Positions 1 through 9,057 of a stretch of DNA of 64,000 bases are shown here, piece after piece (position 1 is the stretch's first letter; every line of letters starts with the position of its first letter). A program made the position numbers and the translations under genes. A model generated the notes under the pieces. It ran no database searches and had not been told where the DNA came from. It worked only from the letters and a program-made list of their open reading frames with translations. This DNA comes from Pleurotus ostreatus/Saccharomyces cerevisiae fusant (lineage: Eukaryota; Opisthokonta): assembly GCA_024196135.1 (NCBI GenBank), contig JAMQCK010000012.1, forward strand, positions 1-64,000. The letters are read 5' to 3'.

Positions 1-1009
1 TGAGTTGCAGCCACTGAGGCGCTACTCATTGTGCCGCAGCCACTGGGGCGCTGGTCACAGCTCACCGGGGCTCATAACCTGTTGAGCATGCGGGGAAGCG
101 CGCCTAGCAGCTTACCTGGTGGTAAGGAGCTTGATATGAGGCAAGCGCAGAGGTAGGTAAAGACCTGTTATTCTGGAGGGCAGAGAGGGCCTCCTTATAT
201 ATGTACAGGGATGTAGGTAGCATGTGATAATGCAGTGGACAGGTAAACAATAAACATATGATGTCGTTGTGTGTGTCCACGTGTGTCCATGTGTCCGTCA
301 TGTGATACGTGAGTCATAACATGTGACAGGCCAGATGTCCAACAGAAGAGACCTTCGTTCTCACCTTCCCCACTGCATGACCAGCTTTGTCAGTGCTATA
401 TGGGCAGTCCAGCCCATTCCACCGGGATGGGTTGATACGACCCTTCGACGGATTTGGTGCTAAGCACGGAAGCAGTACCGCGTATGCTCGCGTGCTGACT
501 AGCCATCCTAATCATCCTGTGCTCCCGGAAACGAGTAAGCAGCGAGAATGCAGCCTAAAGAACTTGCTGCGCGTATCGGAAGGACCTTGGTGGTCTGACA
601 CTGGAAAAAGGCGGCAACAGCATCGCTCGGCGCTCACCTTTGCGAATGCCTCGAATGGAATACCGAAGGCTACAAATTCCTCCATCGATATCCTCTTCCA
701 TCTGTTTATTCTAGCGAGAAGGTTGCTTCTCTGAGAATAGAAGTCGGCAGGTGCAGGAGAGCGAATGGCAGTTAACATAGGGGTCCAAAGCCGTGGGAAC
801 CGAAAGTCGAACCGTGACGCGCGTGACATCTTGCGTTCGTCGCACTGGATAGATGTCCTCTCGACAATGTGGTTGCTCCACACCTTCTGCTCGAGCAGCG
901 ACATTTGACGCGGGAGCCGATACTATATCTCGCAACCGACCTCAAAGAGGAAGAAAAATGCCAAGAACCAATCCCATAAAACACAGCAGTTTACATTGTA
1001 AGTCTACCT
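1..1009. other. Intergenic, no supported gene
   Basis: No reading frame here resembles a known protein, and the short open frames on both strands look incidental. The first 60 bases hold two near-copies of a 17-base word (GCAGCCACTGRGGCGCT). The last part is the 3' flank of the malate dehydrogenase gene, which ends at 1010. Confidence 0.5.
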
Positions 1010-2282
1010 CTATGCGCCGACGAAGTTGACACCCTTGGAGATGTTCTTCTTGAGGTCCGGCAAGCAGGCAGCGAGGAGCTCCTGCTCCTCGGCCGAGATC
1101 TCGCCAATGGGGTTGATCTTCTCCACACCGTTGACCTGCAAGCGCCGTCAGCCATCGTCCACGGTCGCGCAGTGCGAGATACTTACACCGAGCTCAACGT
1201 TCGACGAGAAGAAATCGATGCCCTGGTCGGCAAAGAGCGGGCTCTTGACGAACGTCGGGGTGACGACGCCCTTCTCACCGTTCAAGCCGCGGAGGAGCGC
1301 GTCCGTGAACTTCGCGCCAGCGTACGCCATGGAGAGCGTTGCCGAGCCCGCGCCGTCCTTCGCCTTCACGACCTCGTCACCACCGAACTGGATGCGGTGG
1401 ATGAGGGCCTTGTATTGCTCGCCCGTGATGCCCTTGCCGTGCTTGGTCTGGGACAGGAGAGGAACGATGGTCGCGCCAGAGTGACCACCGACCACGGGGA
1501 CGACGCACTCCTTCGGGTCAACACCAGCGACACCGCCAACGAAGCGCGCCGCGCGGACGACGTCGAGGGTGGTGACACCGAAGACGCGCCTCGGGTCGAA
1601 GACACCGAGCTTCTCGAGGATGGCGGCGACGATGGGGACGGTGGAGTTGACGGGGTTGGAGATGATGGCGATGTGAGCATCCGGGGCGACGCGGCCGATC
1701 GCAGACGCGAGGTCGCGGACAATGGACGCGTTAGTCTGCAAACTTCGTAAGTACTTTTCTCAGGAAGCAGTCTTAGCACATACGTTGAAGAGGTCGTCAC
1801 GGGTCATCTTGAGAAACGGTCAGTACCTGCGACATGGCTTCGTGTGAATTGTACTCACACCAGGCTGGGGAAATCGTCAGCACATGTGGGAAGTACAGCA
1901 GCATTTTCACGCACCTTCCGCGGGACACCAGCGGGGATGACAACGACCTTCACGCCCTCCAGCGCAGCATCGAGCTGGTCAGCCTGGTAGCCCTTCACCT
2001 GCGCAAAAGCTTAGCCCATGTCGCACCGCACAATTTCCACCAAGCACGCACCTCGCTCGCCGTGTCAATGTGGCTGACATCCGCGCCCACACCGGGTGCG
2101 CCGCGGATATCGTAGAGGCTCAAGTTCGACACGAGGGGGTTCAGCTTGAGCAGCAAAGAAAGCGGCTGGCCGATCCCTCCGCCAGCACCGAGGACGGCGA
2201 CCTTCGTCTGGCGCGCAGCCGAAGACGAGAAGAGGCGCGCGGAGGGCGTAGCCAGAGTACGGGCGGCAGAGCGGGCGAACAT
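1010..2282 (-). CDS. MDH1: Malate dehydrogenase, mitochondrial
   Basis: NAD-dependent malate/oxaloacetate interconversion in the TCA cycle, in the mitochondrial matrix. Six exons are proposed (2052-2282, 1915-1998, 1859-1864, 1784-1807, 1187-1735, 1010-1135), giving 339 residues, the normal family length. The N-terminus is rich in Arg, Ser and Ala with no acidic residues, as in a matrix targeting peptide. It is followed by the Rossmann motif GAGGGIG (about residues 32-38), the substrate loop PRKPGMTRDD (about 103-112), the Asp of TTLDVVRA (about 173) and the catalytic His of GGHSGAT (about 200). The Pro-Gly of the substrate loop is supplied by a 6-nt exon. The gene shares a 193-bp promoter with the divergent cyclin C gene. 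Family assignment is certain; the microexon is inferred from motif conservation. Confidence 0.97.
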
Positions 2283-2475
2283 TTTGGTAAGATACAGGAG
2301 ATGGAGGTTCAAGACAAGGTACGAAGACGCGCGCGAATAAATAAAACGTGCCGGGCGCGTTCGGGAGGGACGCCGACGACGTCACCGGCCTTCGCCGGGC
2401 CGCTCTCCGCATTTGCCCCGCCAATCATTTGCCAATCACACAGCGCCGCCGCCTCGCTCGTCGTCGCCGGCGACG
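2283..2475. promoter_or_regulatory. Bidirectional MDH1 / cyclin C promoter
   Basis: The two start codons are only 193 bp apart and point away from each other. Two identical CCAATCA boxes lie at 2421-2427 and 2432-2438, 11 bp apart, about one helical turn. An A/T stretch at about 2334-2344 lies some 55 bp upstream of the MDH1 start and could act as its TATA element. CCAAT boxes are known targets of the HAP complex, which controls respiratory genes in fungi; its use here is inferred. Confidence 0.6.
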
Positions 2476-3825
2476 ATGGCGACGGATTTCTGGGAGAGCT
2501 CCCATTAGTGAGTCGCGCGACACTCCCCTGACTTCCTCTCATTCTCAAAGTTCTTTGTAGCAAGCGCTGGCTTGTGGATCACGCCACATTGAGGCAGGCG
2601 CGTACAGAAGACCTCAACTATGTGGAGAACCCCGAGCATATCGAGTTCCTCTCAATCTACTTCGCAAATGGTACGGCAACATATTCCTACTTGATTAAAG
2701 CTACTGACAGTCATTGTCCCAGCAATTGCCAAGCTAGGCAAGAAATTGGGCTTCAGGCAGCGCGTGATAGCGACTGCTACTGTCTTCTTTCGCAGGTTCT
2801 ACCTGAAGAATTCCTACTGCGAGACAGACCCTTTTATTGTAATAGCTGCATGCTGCTATGTTGCCGCCAAAGCAGAAGAGTCTCCGGTCCACATCAAGAA
2901 TGTCATCTCGGACGCCCGCTCCGTCTTCAGCCGTGAGTACTCTTCCTTCATTCACTTGCTTCGGAAGACCGCTTTCCCACCATGCTCGAAGGTCTCACTC
3001 GCATCCTCTCTGCGCCAATGTTCTCGAGCCGAACCCCTCATGCCGAACTGACCCTCCCCAGACGACTACTACGGCGTCAAGTACTTCCCCACCGACAACA
3101 CCAAGCTCGCCGAAATGGAGTTCTACCTCGTCGACGACCTCGAATGCGACCTCGCCATCTACCACCCCTACCGCTCCCTCCTCGCCCTCTGCACCAAGGA
3201 GTCCGCCGCCCAGCTCGAGCATATCGAGCCCGAGGCCGGCGAGCTCGGCGCCGGCATCGGCGCCGACGACGGCCCGCGCTACTGGGGCACCGGCGAGGGC
3301 CGGCTACAGTTGGCAGAGGGCGCGCTCCAGACCGCCTGGCTCATCATAAACGACACGTACCGCTCGGAGCTGTGCTTGTTGTACCCGCCGCACCTCATCG
3401 CGGTGGCGGCGATATACTTGACGCTCGTCTTCCATGGTCCTACGCGCACGGCACTTGAGCAGCAGCTCAATCGCGAGGAGCCTACGCCGATGCGGCGCTC
3501 GACGCGACACCCTGCCCCGCAGGATCCCATTGCGTTCTTGTCATCGCTGAACGTCTCGCTACCTACCGTCGCCACAATCGCGCAGGAAATCCTCGCTCTC
3601 TACCGCCTGTGGAACCGATATAAGGAAGATGTCCATGCCGACGCGGCCTCAGTATACAGCTCGCAGAACTACGACATGAACGCCGCCGATGCTATAACAC
3701 CTACTCAGCTGTCGCAAGTCCTGCTGCGAATGCGGGAACTCAGAGGCGCGGACATGTCCCACCCGGCCAGTGGCCGACCCGTGGCGATCAACAAGATGTT
3801 GGAACGAACTCAGGCAGCAGGATGA
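2476..3825 (+). CDS. SSN8: Cyclin C, Mediator kinase-module cyclin
   Basis: Regulatory partner of Cdk8 (Ssn3) in the Mediator kinase module, in the nucleus. Four exons; the first (2476-2507) starts MATDFWESSHY, the typical cyclin C opening with the FWxSSH motif. The first cyclin fold contains LGFRQRVIATATVFFRRFY and KAEESPVHIKNVI, and then come EFYLVDDLECDL and YHPYRSLL. The second fold follows (WLIINDTYRSELCLLYPPH). The insert between the folds is rich in Glu, Gly and Ala and longer than in yeast. A short basic Ser/Arg-containing stretch lies near residue 240. The C-terminus has a disordered tail after the last helix. Start choice is fixed by family conservation. Confidence 0.95.
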
Positions 3826-3970
3826 TCCTCGATTAGCGCGTTAGGGCGCGTGTTGTAAAGTATGGGTATACACTCTTGTACGATCTCTGAGAACAGAAAA
3901 AAAATGTGGAAACAGAATAGGGAAACAAAGTCCTTCGCAGCAATTCCTTTCGTTCGATTGTCCGTATCAC

Positions 3971-5971
3971 TTAGTCGACGGCCATCGCCATCTCGTCCAC
4001 ATAACCAGCAACCGCAAATCCACGCCGACCCGGGACTGACGGCACAGACTTCTTCGTCTTCTTCTGAGGCAGCGCCCTACAACATCATCAGCGCGTAGCA
4101 GGGAACGATAGGAGAACTGAACGTACCGCTTGACACGCTTCGTTGAGGCCTGAACAACAACGGGCTCCTCCTCAGCCCGACGCTTGCCAAGGACCTTCTC
4201 GGTGGCGTACACGTCTACCACAAAGGCTGCCGCCGTCGGGACAACAACCTTGGACTTCGGCTTCTCCACAGTCGTCTTCTCCACGCCCTCCATCGGCGTC
4301 TCCGAGTGCCTACACGTCCATCAGTATCCAAAGCCGCCTCAACTCCAAAATCATCACTCACTTCGCCTCCATGTGTCTCTCCAGCGACCCATTCCTCAAC
4401 GGGTACCACCTCGTCGAATGAGGGCACTTCGGGCACCTCCGCTCATCCTCCTTCGTCTCCGGGTGCTTCCTGTACATCGGCGCCTGCTCCGGGTGGCGGC
4501 CGACGACGTGCGCCAGCCAGATCTTGTCCGGCACGAATCTATCGCACGTCTCGCACACCGTGTGCCCCTTCTTGTGCGCGTACTTCAGGGCTTGGCGCGT
4601 GAGGAAGTTCTGCGTGTCGACGTAGGTGTCGAAGGTGTGCTTGATCGCGGGGTTGTCGAACAGCCTAGCGGGCTTGGTGCCCATCTTGCGCGCGAAGCCG
4701 CGCATCCTGGGGGTTGATTGTTAGCCAGCGGTAAGGGGATTGATAACGGAAACTCGTACCATCGCAGGTTGATGTTGTAGAACCGTCTGTGGTTGTCCTT
4801 CGCACATCTGATCCAGTTGCGGTAATCGTTCCTCAGCTACGGGGGCATAAGCCGACCAGTCACAGTGAAGGCGCTGCCCAAGCTCACCTTCAATAGCGCA
4901 CACAGCATTAGCCTGCGCATGTTGTAGATCTGTTCTCCTGCAATTCATGCGCGTTAGCAACGTTTGCAGCTCTATGCGGTCAGACTGCTCACTCTTCTTC
5001 TCATCCTTTCCAAGCTCGTGGTACTCCTGACGCGCCCTCTTCAGGTCCTTCACGCGGATGAGGTGGTCATTGCGACCCTTGATAAAGGGTATCCACTCTT
5101 TGATCTCCTCGTCCTCGGGACAGTGGCGGCCGACTTTAGGAAGCTGGGTCTGGTCTGCTTCGGCATTGGGTGCTCTCACGAGGAAGTTCTCGCTGAGGGG
5201 GAGGATAAGCGACCACAAGATCAAGGGAGAAGACATAGGTGACTTACTGATGCAGTCTACGAGTGCACTGGACCTGAAGACAGCATCAGCGGCCTGCAGA
5301 AAGAGCGAAGACGCCGATACATACACTGCAGACGCGCGTAAGAGTCACAAGGTCGTGGGGAGGTTTCATCGTCCAGCGTTCGCAGACCTGGGCGGTTATT
5401 GTTCAGTCGACGCCACACTTCGACGACGGCCCGAGCACACTCACCGAGCACCAGCCGCCGCCAAATAGTAGTCTCATGTAAGCCGCGCCGATATAGCACG
5501 CATAGCGGCGCGTCCATTCCTCGCCACTAATGCAGCCATTCTTGCCAATCTCCAACAACAGCCGCGCGCCTTTCGCCTCGTCCGACATGTCGTCGTCCTC
5601 CGGCATCTGTATCGTCGGCGGTGGGTCCGCACGGTCAGAGAATTTGGGCTCGAAGGGGCTATTGCACGCGGTGACGATGAGCCGCCCATCGTAGGCGTTG
5701 ATGATCTCGTGGAAGCGACGACAGACGCGTTCGAGGATGAAGAGGGTCATGGGGTGGCATTCCTCAAATATCTATGGAAGTGTGGCGTCAAGGTCAGAGC
5801 AGTCGAGGGCACGAGCAACGGCGAACGCACCATCTCCCACAGCTCTGTGGGCAGTATACGCGCGCCAGTTGGCTCTGCCGCCGGCTCGTGGAACTCCGTC
5901 GCCTCGAGAGGCAGCGCAGTGCCCGCGAGCAGGGCAGACTTGGCCAGACGCGCAGAGTGAAGTCGAGACAT
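3971..5971 (-). CDS. F-box protein with C-terminal zinc fingers
   Basis: Probable substrate-recognition subunit of an SCF ubiquitin ligase. Removing a 59-nt intron near 5760-5820 joins LPTELWEM to IFEECHPMTLFILERVCRRF, giving a good F-box at about residues 39-75. A CxxC pair (CSVCERW) follows at the next splice. The middle is helical and charged (KDLKRARQEYHELGKDEKKS). Downstream is a C2H2 finger with spacing C-x2-C-x11-H-x4-H (CETCDRF...HVVGRH), then a second CPKC...H-x4-H unit. The C-terminus is Lys-rich (KRVKR, QKKTKKS) and may be a nuclear signal. At least six exons, some boundaries uncertain. The F-box plus C2H2 combination is unusual; the target is unknown. Confidence 0.7.
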
Positions 5972-7095
5972 GGTGGTAGCTAGAGTGTAGTAGGCTGTTC
6001 TGGGGGATAGAAGGTGGTGGTTGTGGAAAGAAGAGAGCGGTGCGTGGGCCCTTAAAGAACAATGGCGCTCGGGCTATAACAGCGTGACAACACGTGCTTT
6101 TTGATGCGAAGGCCAAGAAGCGCGCCGATTGTGATCCTCGTGCCCTGGGCGGTGTGCGCTGCACAGCTCGGCGCTGTAATTGCACACCTTCCACTGAGCT
6201 TTGAACACCCTCTGACTCCGTAAACCACATGAAAACAACACAAACACCTCTGCGGAGGGGGATAGGAATGGTTTATGTCGTTCTTGACACACCCGGGGCA
6301 GCGTGACCGTGACATGAAGTGTGGCGCAGAAGACAAAAGACATTCCCAATCGGGAAACAATAAGCCGGAAATGCTTCCGTTGCCGCACCTGCCGCAAGAT
6401 GCCGCACGGGCAGCATTTCCCGTTGACTTGCTCAATCCTGCCCAAGAAACCCGCTGGAGGGCGCTGATTCAAATGCATTTTCGTCTACACCTCTTAGAAA
6501 GCACAGATCAGCAGCGCCTTTCAGCGAGAGAAGATTGATGCACGTTGAAAGAAGGCTGTGCGGCCTTGTGTGGCGCATTCACTGGGAGATGTTCTTCCTG
6601 ACGTATGATGACCATGTCATTGATGGCCTCCGTGCACGAGTATCAGGCTCGTGGCGACTAGAGTAGTTTCGGCGTAGTCGATTGCCGGCAATGCTTGCAG
6701 TCATGCAATGAAGCCTTTCGTGGACTCTTGCACTTCGACTGTTGACAGTCAGCCGTAAGGACCGCCCAGGATAGAAAAGTACACTCGGGTTCCTTGAGTT
6801 CCTTGAAGCGCTACTGGACTCAGAAGACGGATTGCATCGTGCATTTGTGCCGATGCTATAAAAAATCGTGGCGTCGTCGACAAGCTTGTTGTGATTATGT
6901 TACAAGAAGTGTAATACCAGAGTAGCAGCAGTAAATAAAGCAGGAACCAAAGGTAACATATATGAAGGAAGTTAGGAAAGCGTTGGGAGGCAAAATATAA
7001 GTCCTGGAAAGACAAGGGGGCATCGTACAAATGTTGCTCGGGCGCAATGTTCAACGACGGTACGATGGCCCACTCGCCGGCTTCGGCGCAGCTGA
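5972..7095. other. Intergenic, no supported gene
   Basis: This is the 5' flank of the F-box gene and the 3' flank of the Ser-Gln-rich gene. A CACGTG palindrome lies at 6091-6096, about 120 bp upstream of the F-box gene start. An A/T-rich stretch occurs around 6850-6980. Short frames on both strands show no domain or compositional support. Confidence 0.5.
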
Positions 7096-8259
7096 CTATT
7101 GCTGTGGTAGCATGGCCCTCGCCTGGCTTAGGTCACGCCAATACACCGCGTTAGGATCGCTGGCAGACTGCGAGACGGCAGGCAGCATGGGCTGATTCGT
7201 CCACTGCTGGGGCTGATGCGTCGTCTGCTGGAGGTGCTGGGGCTGATGCGCAGACTGCTGGGGGTAGTCGAAGTGCTGAGACGGGAAGAAGTACTGCGAC
7301 GGCTGCGACGGCGGAAACGGGCACTCGAGCATCGCCTCCTCGCGCGGGACCTGCGAGCAGGGCGGTCCCTGGTCGTCGAAGTCCGGCGTCGGCGAGCGTG
7401 ACTTGGTCGTCGAGTACCCGTCCTCTTCGTCGTCCTGCTCCGAGTGATCGTGGACGGTCTCCTGGGAGAGGCGCGGCTCGCTCTCTTGCGAGGAGACAGG
7501 CCAGCTTTGCTGCGACGCGGTCCAGGGCTCGCGCGGTTGCGACGAGGTAGGCCAACCTTGATCTTCCTCCTGCGACGCCGGCGGCGTATCTCCCTCGTCC
7601 ATCGCTTCATCGTTGTCACGGTCCTCCGACCCATGATCGCACTGCGTGAACAGCGACCCCTCCCTGCCGCAGCGCTGGCAGCGGGGGAGCGGGCGGTCGG
7701 TGTCGGTGTCGGTTTCGACGTCGATATCGATATCATCATCGCAGGTAGACTGACTGGACGGCGGCGAGCTCGCATAGGATTCTGCGCATCCCGAGGCCTG
7801 CGAGCTAGGGGGATATTCGATCTGCGAGCTAGGAGGCAGCGAGCTCAAGAAGCCAGCGCCCGTAATCGTTGACTGGGAGCTGGTCATCCACGACTCGGCC
7901 TGCGAGCTAGGAGGCGAGCTCGCCCATGACTCGGCCTGCGAACTGGGGGGCGGCGATCCGGCGTGCGACACCGTCATCTGCGAGGAGGTTGGAGAAGTTT
8001 GGGAGGACGTTGGAGAGCTTTGCGAGGACGTCGCGGCGCTGTCCTGCGGAGACTCCGGAGAGACCTGCGACGACGTCGGCGCGCTGTCTTGGGACGACAT
8101 CAACGCATACTGCCTCGTGATCTCGTCGACCTCTTGCGAAAGACTGTAATTTTTCCATCCGTCTTCGTCGCCTTGACTCAGCGGGGGCTGACTCGGAGGT
8201 GGCGTCGGAAGCTGGATCGGATGAGGATGCGGGGGATATGAGTCTGGGGGCTGAGCCAT
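7096..8259 (-). CDS. Ser-Gln cluster protein, function unknown
   Basis: An intronless frame of 387 residues that I do not recognise. It carries 25 Ser-Gln dipeptides, many inside repeated SSQ or PPSSQ units, spread over the whole length, plus one Thr-Gln. SQ/TQ clusters are the known target pattern of ATM/ATR-type kinases, so a phosphorylated damage-response scaffold is possible but inferred. One small Cys patch (CQRCG...TQCDH) could bind zinc. The centre is acidic (DDDIDIDVETDTDTD) and the C-terminus is rich in Gln, His and Pro. The frame is open to an earlier ATG at 8343. I chose 8259 (MAQPPDSYPP) because TATAAAAG lies between the two ATGs, about 57 bp upstream of it. No membrane segment or globular domain is visible. 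Confidence 0.7.
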   Translation of the reverse strand: MAQPPDSYPPHPHPIQLPTPPPSQPPLSQGDEDGWKNYSLSQEVDEITRQYALMSSQDSAPTSSQVSPESPQDSAATSSQSSPTSSQTSPTSSQMTVSHAGSPPPSSQAESWASSPPSSQAESWMTSSQSTITGAGFLSSLPPSSQIEYPPSSQASGCAESYASSPPSSQSTCDDDIDIDVETDTDTDRPLPRCQRCGREGSLFTQCDHGSEDRDNDEAMDEGDTPPASQEEDQGWPTSSQPREPWTASQQSWPVSSQESEPRLSQETVHDHSEQDDEEDGYSTTKSRSPTPDFDDQGPPCSQVPREEAMLECPFPPSQPSQYFFPSQHFDYPQQSAHQPQHLQQTTHQPQQWTNQPMLPAVSQSASDPNAVYWRDLSQARAMLPQQ

Positions 8260-8315
8260 GCTGGGCTGGCGCGAATGATTGCGGTCGACGAGGAGCTCAC
8301 CAGTGGCATGGTCGG

Positions 8316-8323
8316 CTTTTATA
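8316..8323 (-). promoter_or_regulatory. TATA box for the Ser-Gln-rich gene
   Basis: TATAAAAG reads on the minus strand, about 57 bp upstream of the ATG at 8259 and downstream of the alternative ATG at 8343. Its place favours the shorter protein. Confidence 0.55.
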
Positions 8324-9057
8324 CGTGAAGAGGCTGCGAGCATTCATAGAGTTAGGACCTATGCGTCTTTCAGAGTCCTGGGATCGATGAATGTCAATGG
8401 CAGTACAATCGCGAGAAGCCCTAGACGGTCAGAAGGTAAGGCTTGCAATGTTCCTTTCACCAGTCGCCAGAGCACGGCAGAAGCCATTGAGCCGCCGGGT
8501 CACCATGCATGATTCACCTGCTAGTGCGCCTGTCAGTGTCAGTCACATTCAAGACGGAGGGGTCGGCAGCGGAGGTAACGGAGTCGGGGCGAACATGCAA
8601 GGAAGTTCGGGGAACGATGATGGTTCCGCTCAAGCCGTGAAACGTGCGATGAACGTGAAAAGTCGAACTCATCACGTGCCTCCTTTATGGCCGTGACGTG
8701 ACTTGAATACCCTCTCCTCCTCCTCCTCCTCCTCCTCTCTTTCTGCAATGCTCAGAGCAGCGATCTGGCAATGGCGGCGACGCCGTCCGCGTGAATGTCG
8801 ATCAATGCCGTGATCAGGACCATCTGGCGCCTATCAATGAATGCCTCCTGGCATCAGCCTCGAGGCCTGCTTGCCAAACCCGGCGGTCGCCTCGTTGTCG
8901 GGACCTGCCCTGCGCCACGTTGGCATCGTGAGGCCGGACGACGTTCCAGTCAAGTCTGTGCGCTTTGTCATACGCGTCTCCCGCCATCTTCTGTTCTCTC
9001 CCCCGATCCGCCGCTGCGCGCTGAGCGATAACACCCGCACCGCCCCTACCAGCGTCC
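8324..9057. other. Divergent intergenic region
   Basis: This is the shared 5' flank of two divergent genes. It holds CACGTG at 8673-8678, the CRE-like word TGACGTGA at 8694-8701 and a CTC microsatellite. The open frame at 8391-8696 is Gly/Ser-rich with no family signal and is not called. Confidence 0.45.
8712..8737 (+). repeat. CTC/CCT trinucleotide microsatellite
   Basis: An almost pure run of CTC units in a pyrimidine tract, about 320 bp upstream of the ATG at 9058. It is likely length-variable between strains. Confidence 0.85.

Noticed and set aside
387..904. Open frames on both strands near the left edge
   Set aside because: They overlap each other and have no motif; a small structured RNA was considered, but no rRNA or snRNA signature was found.
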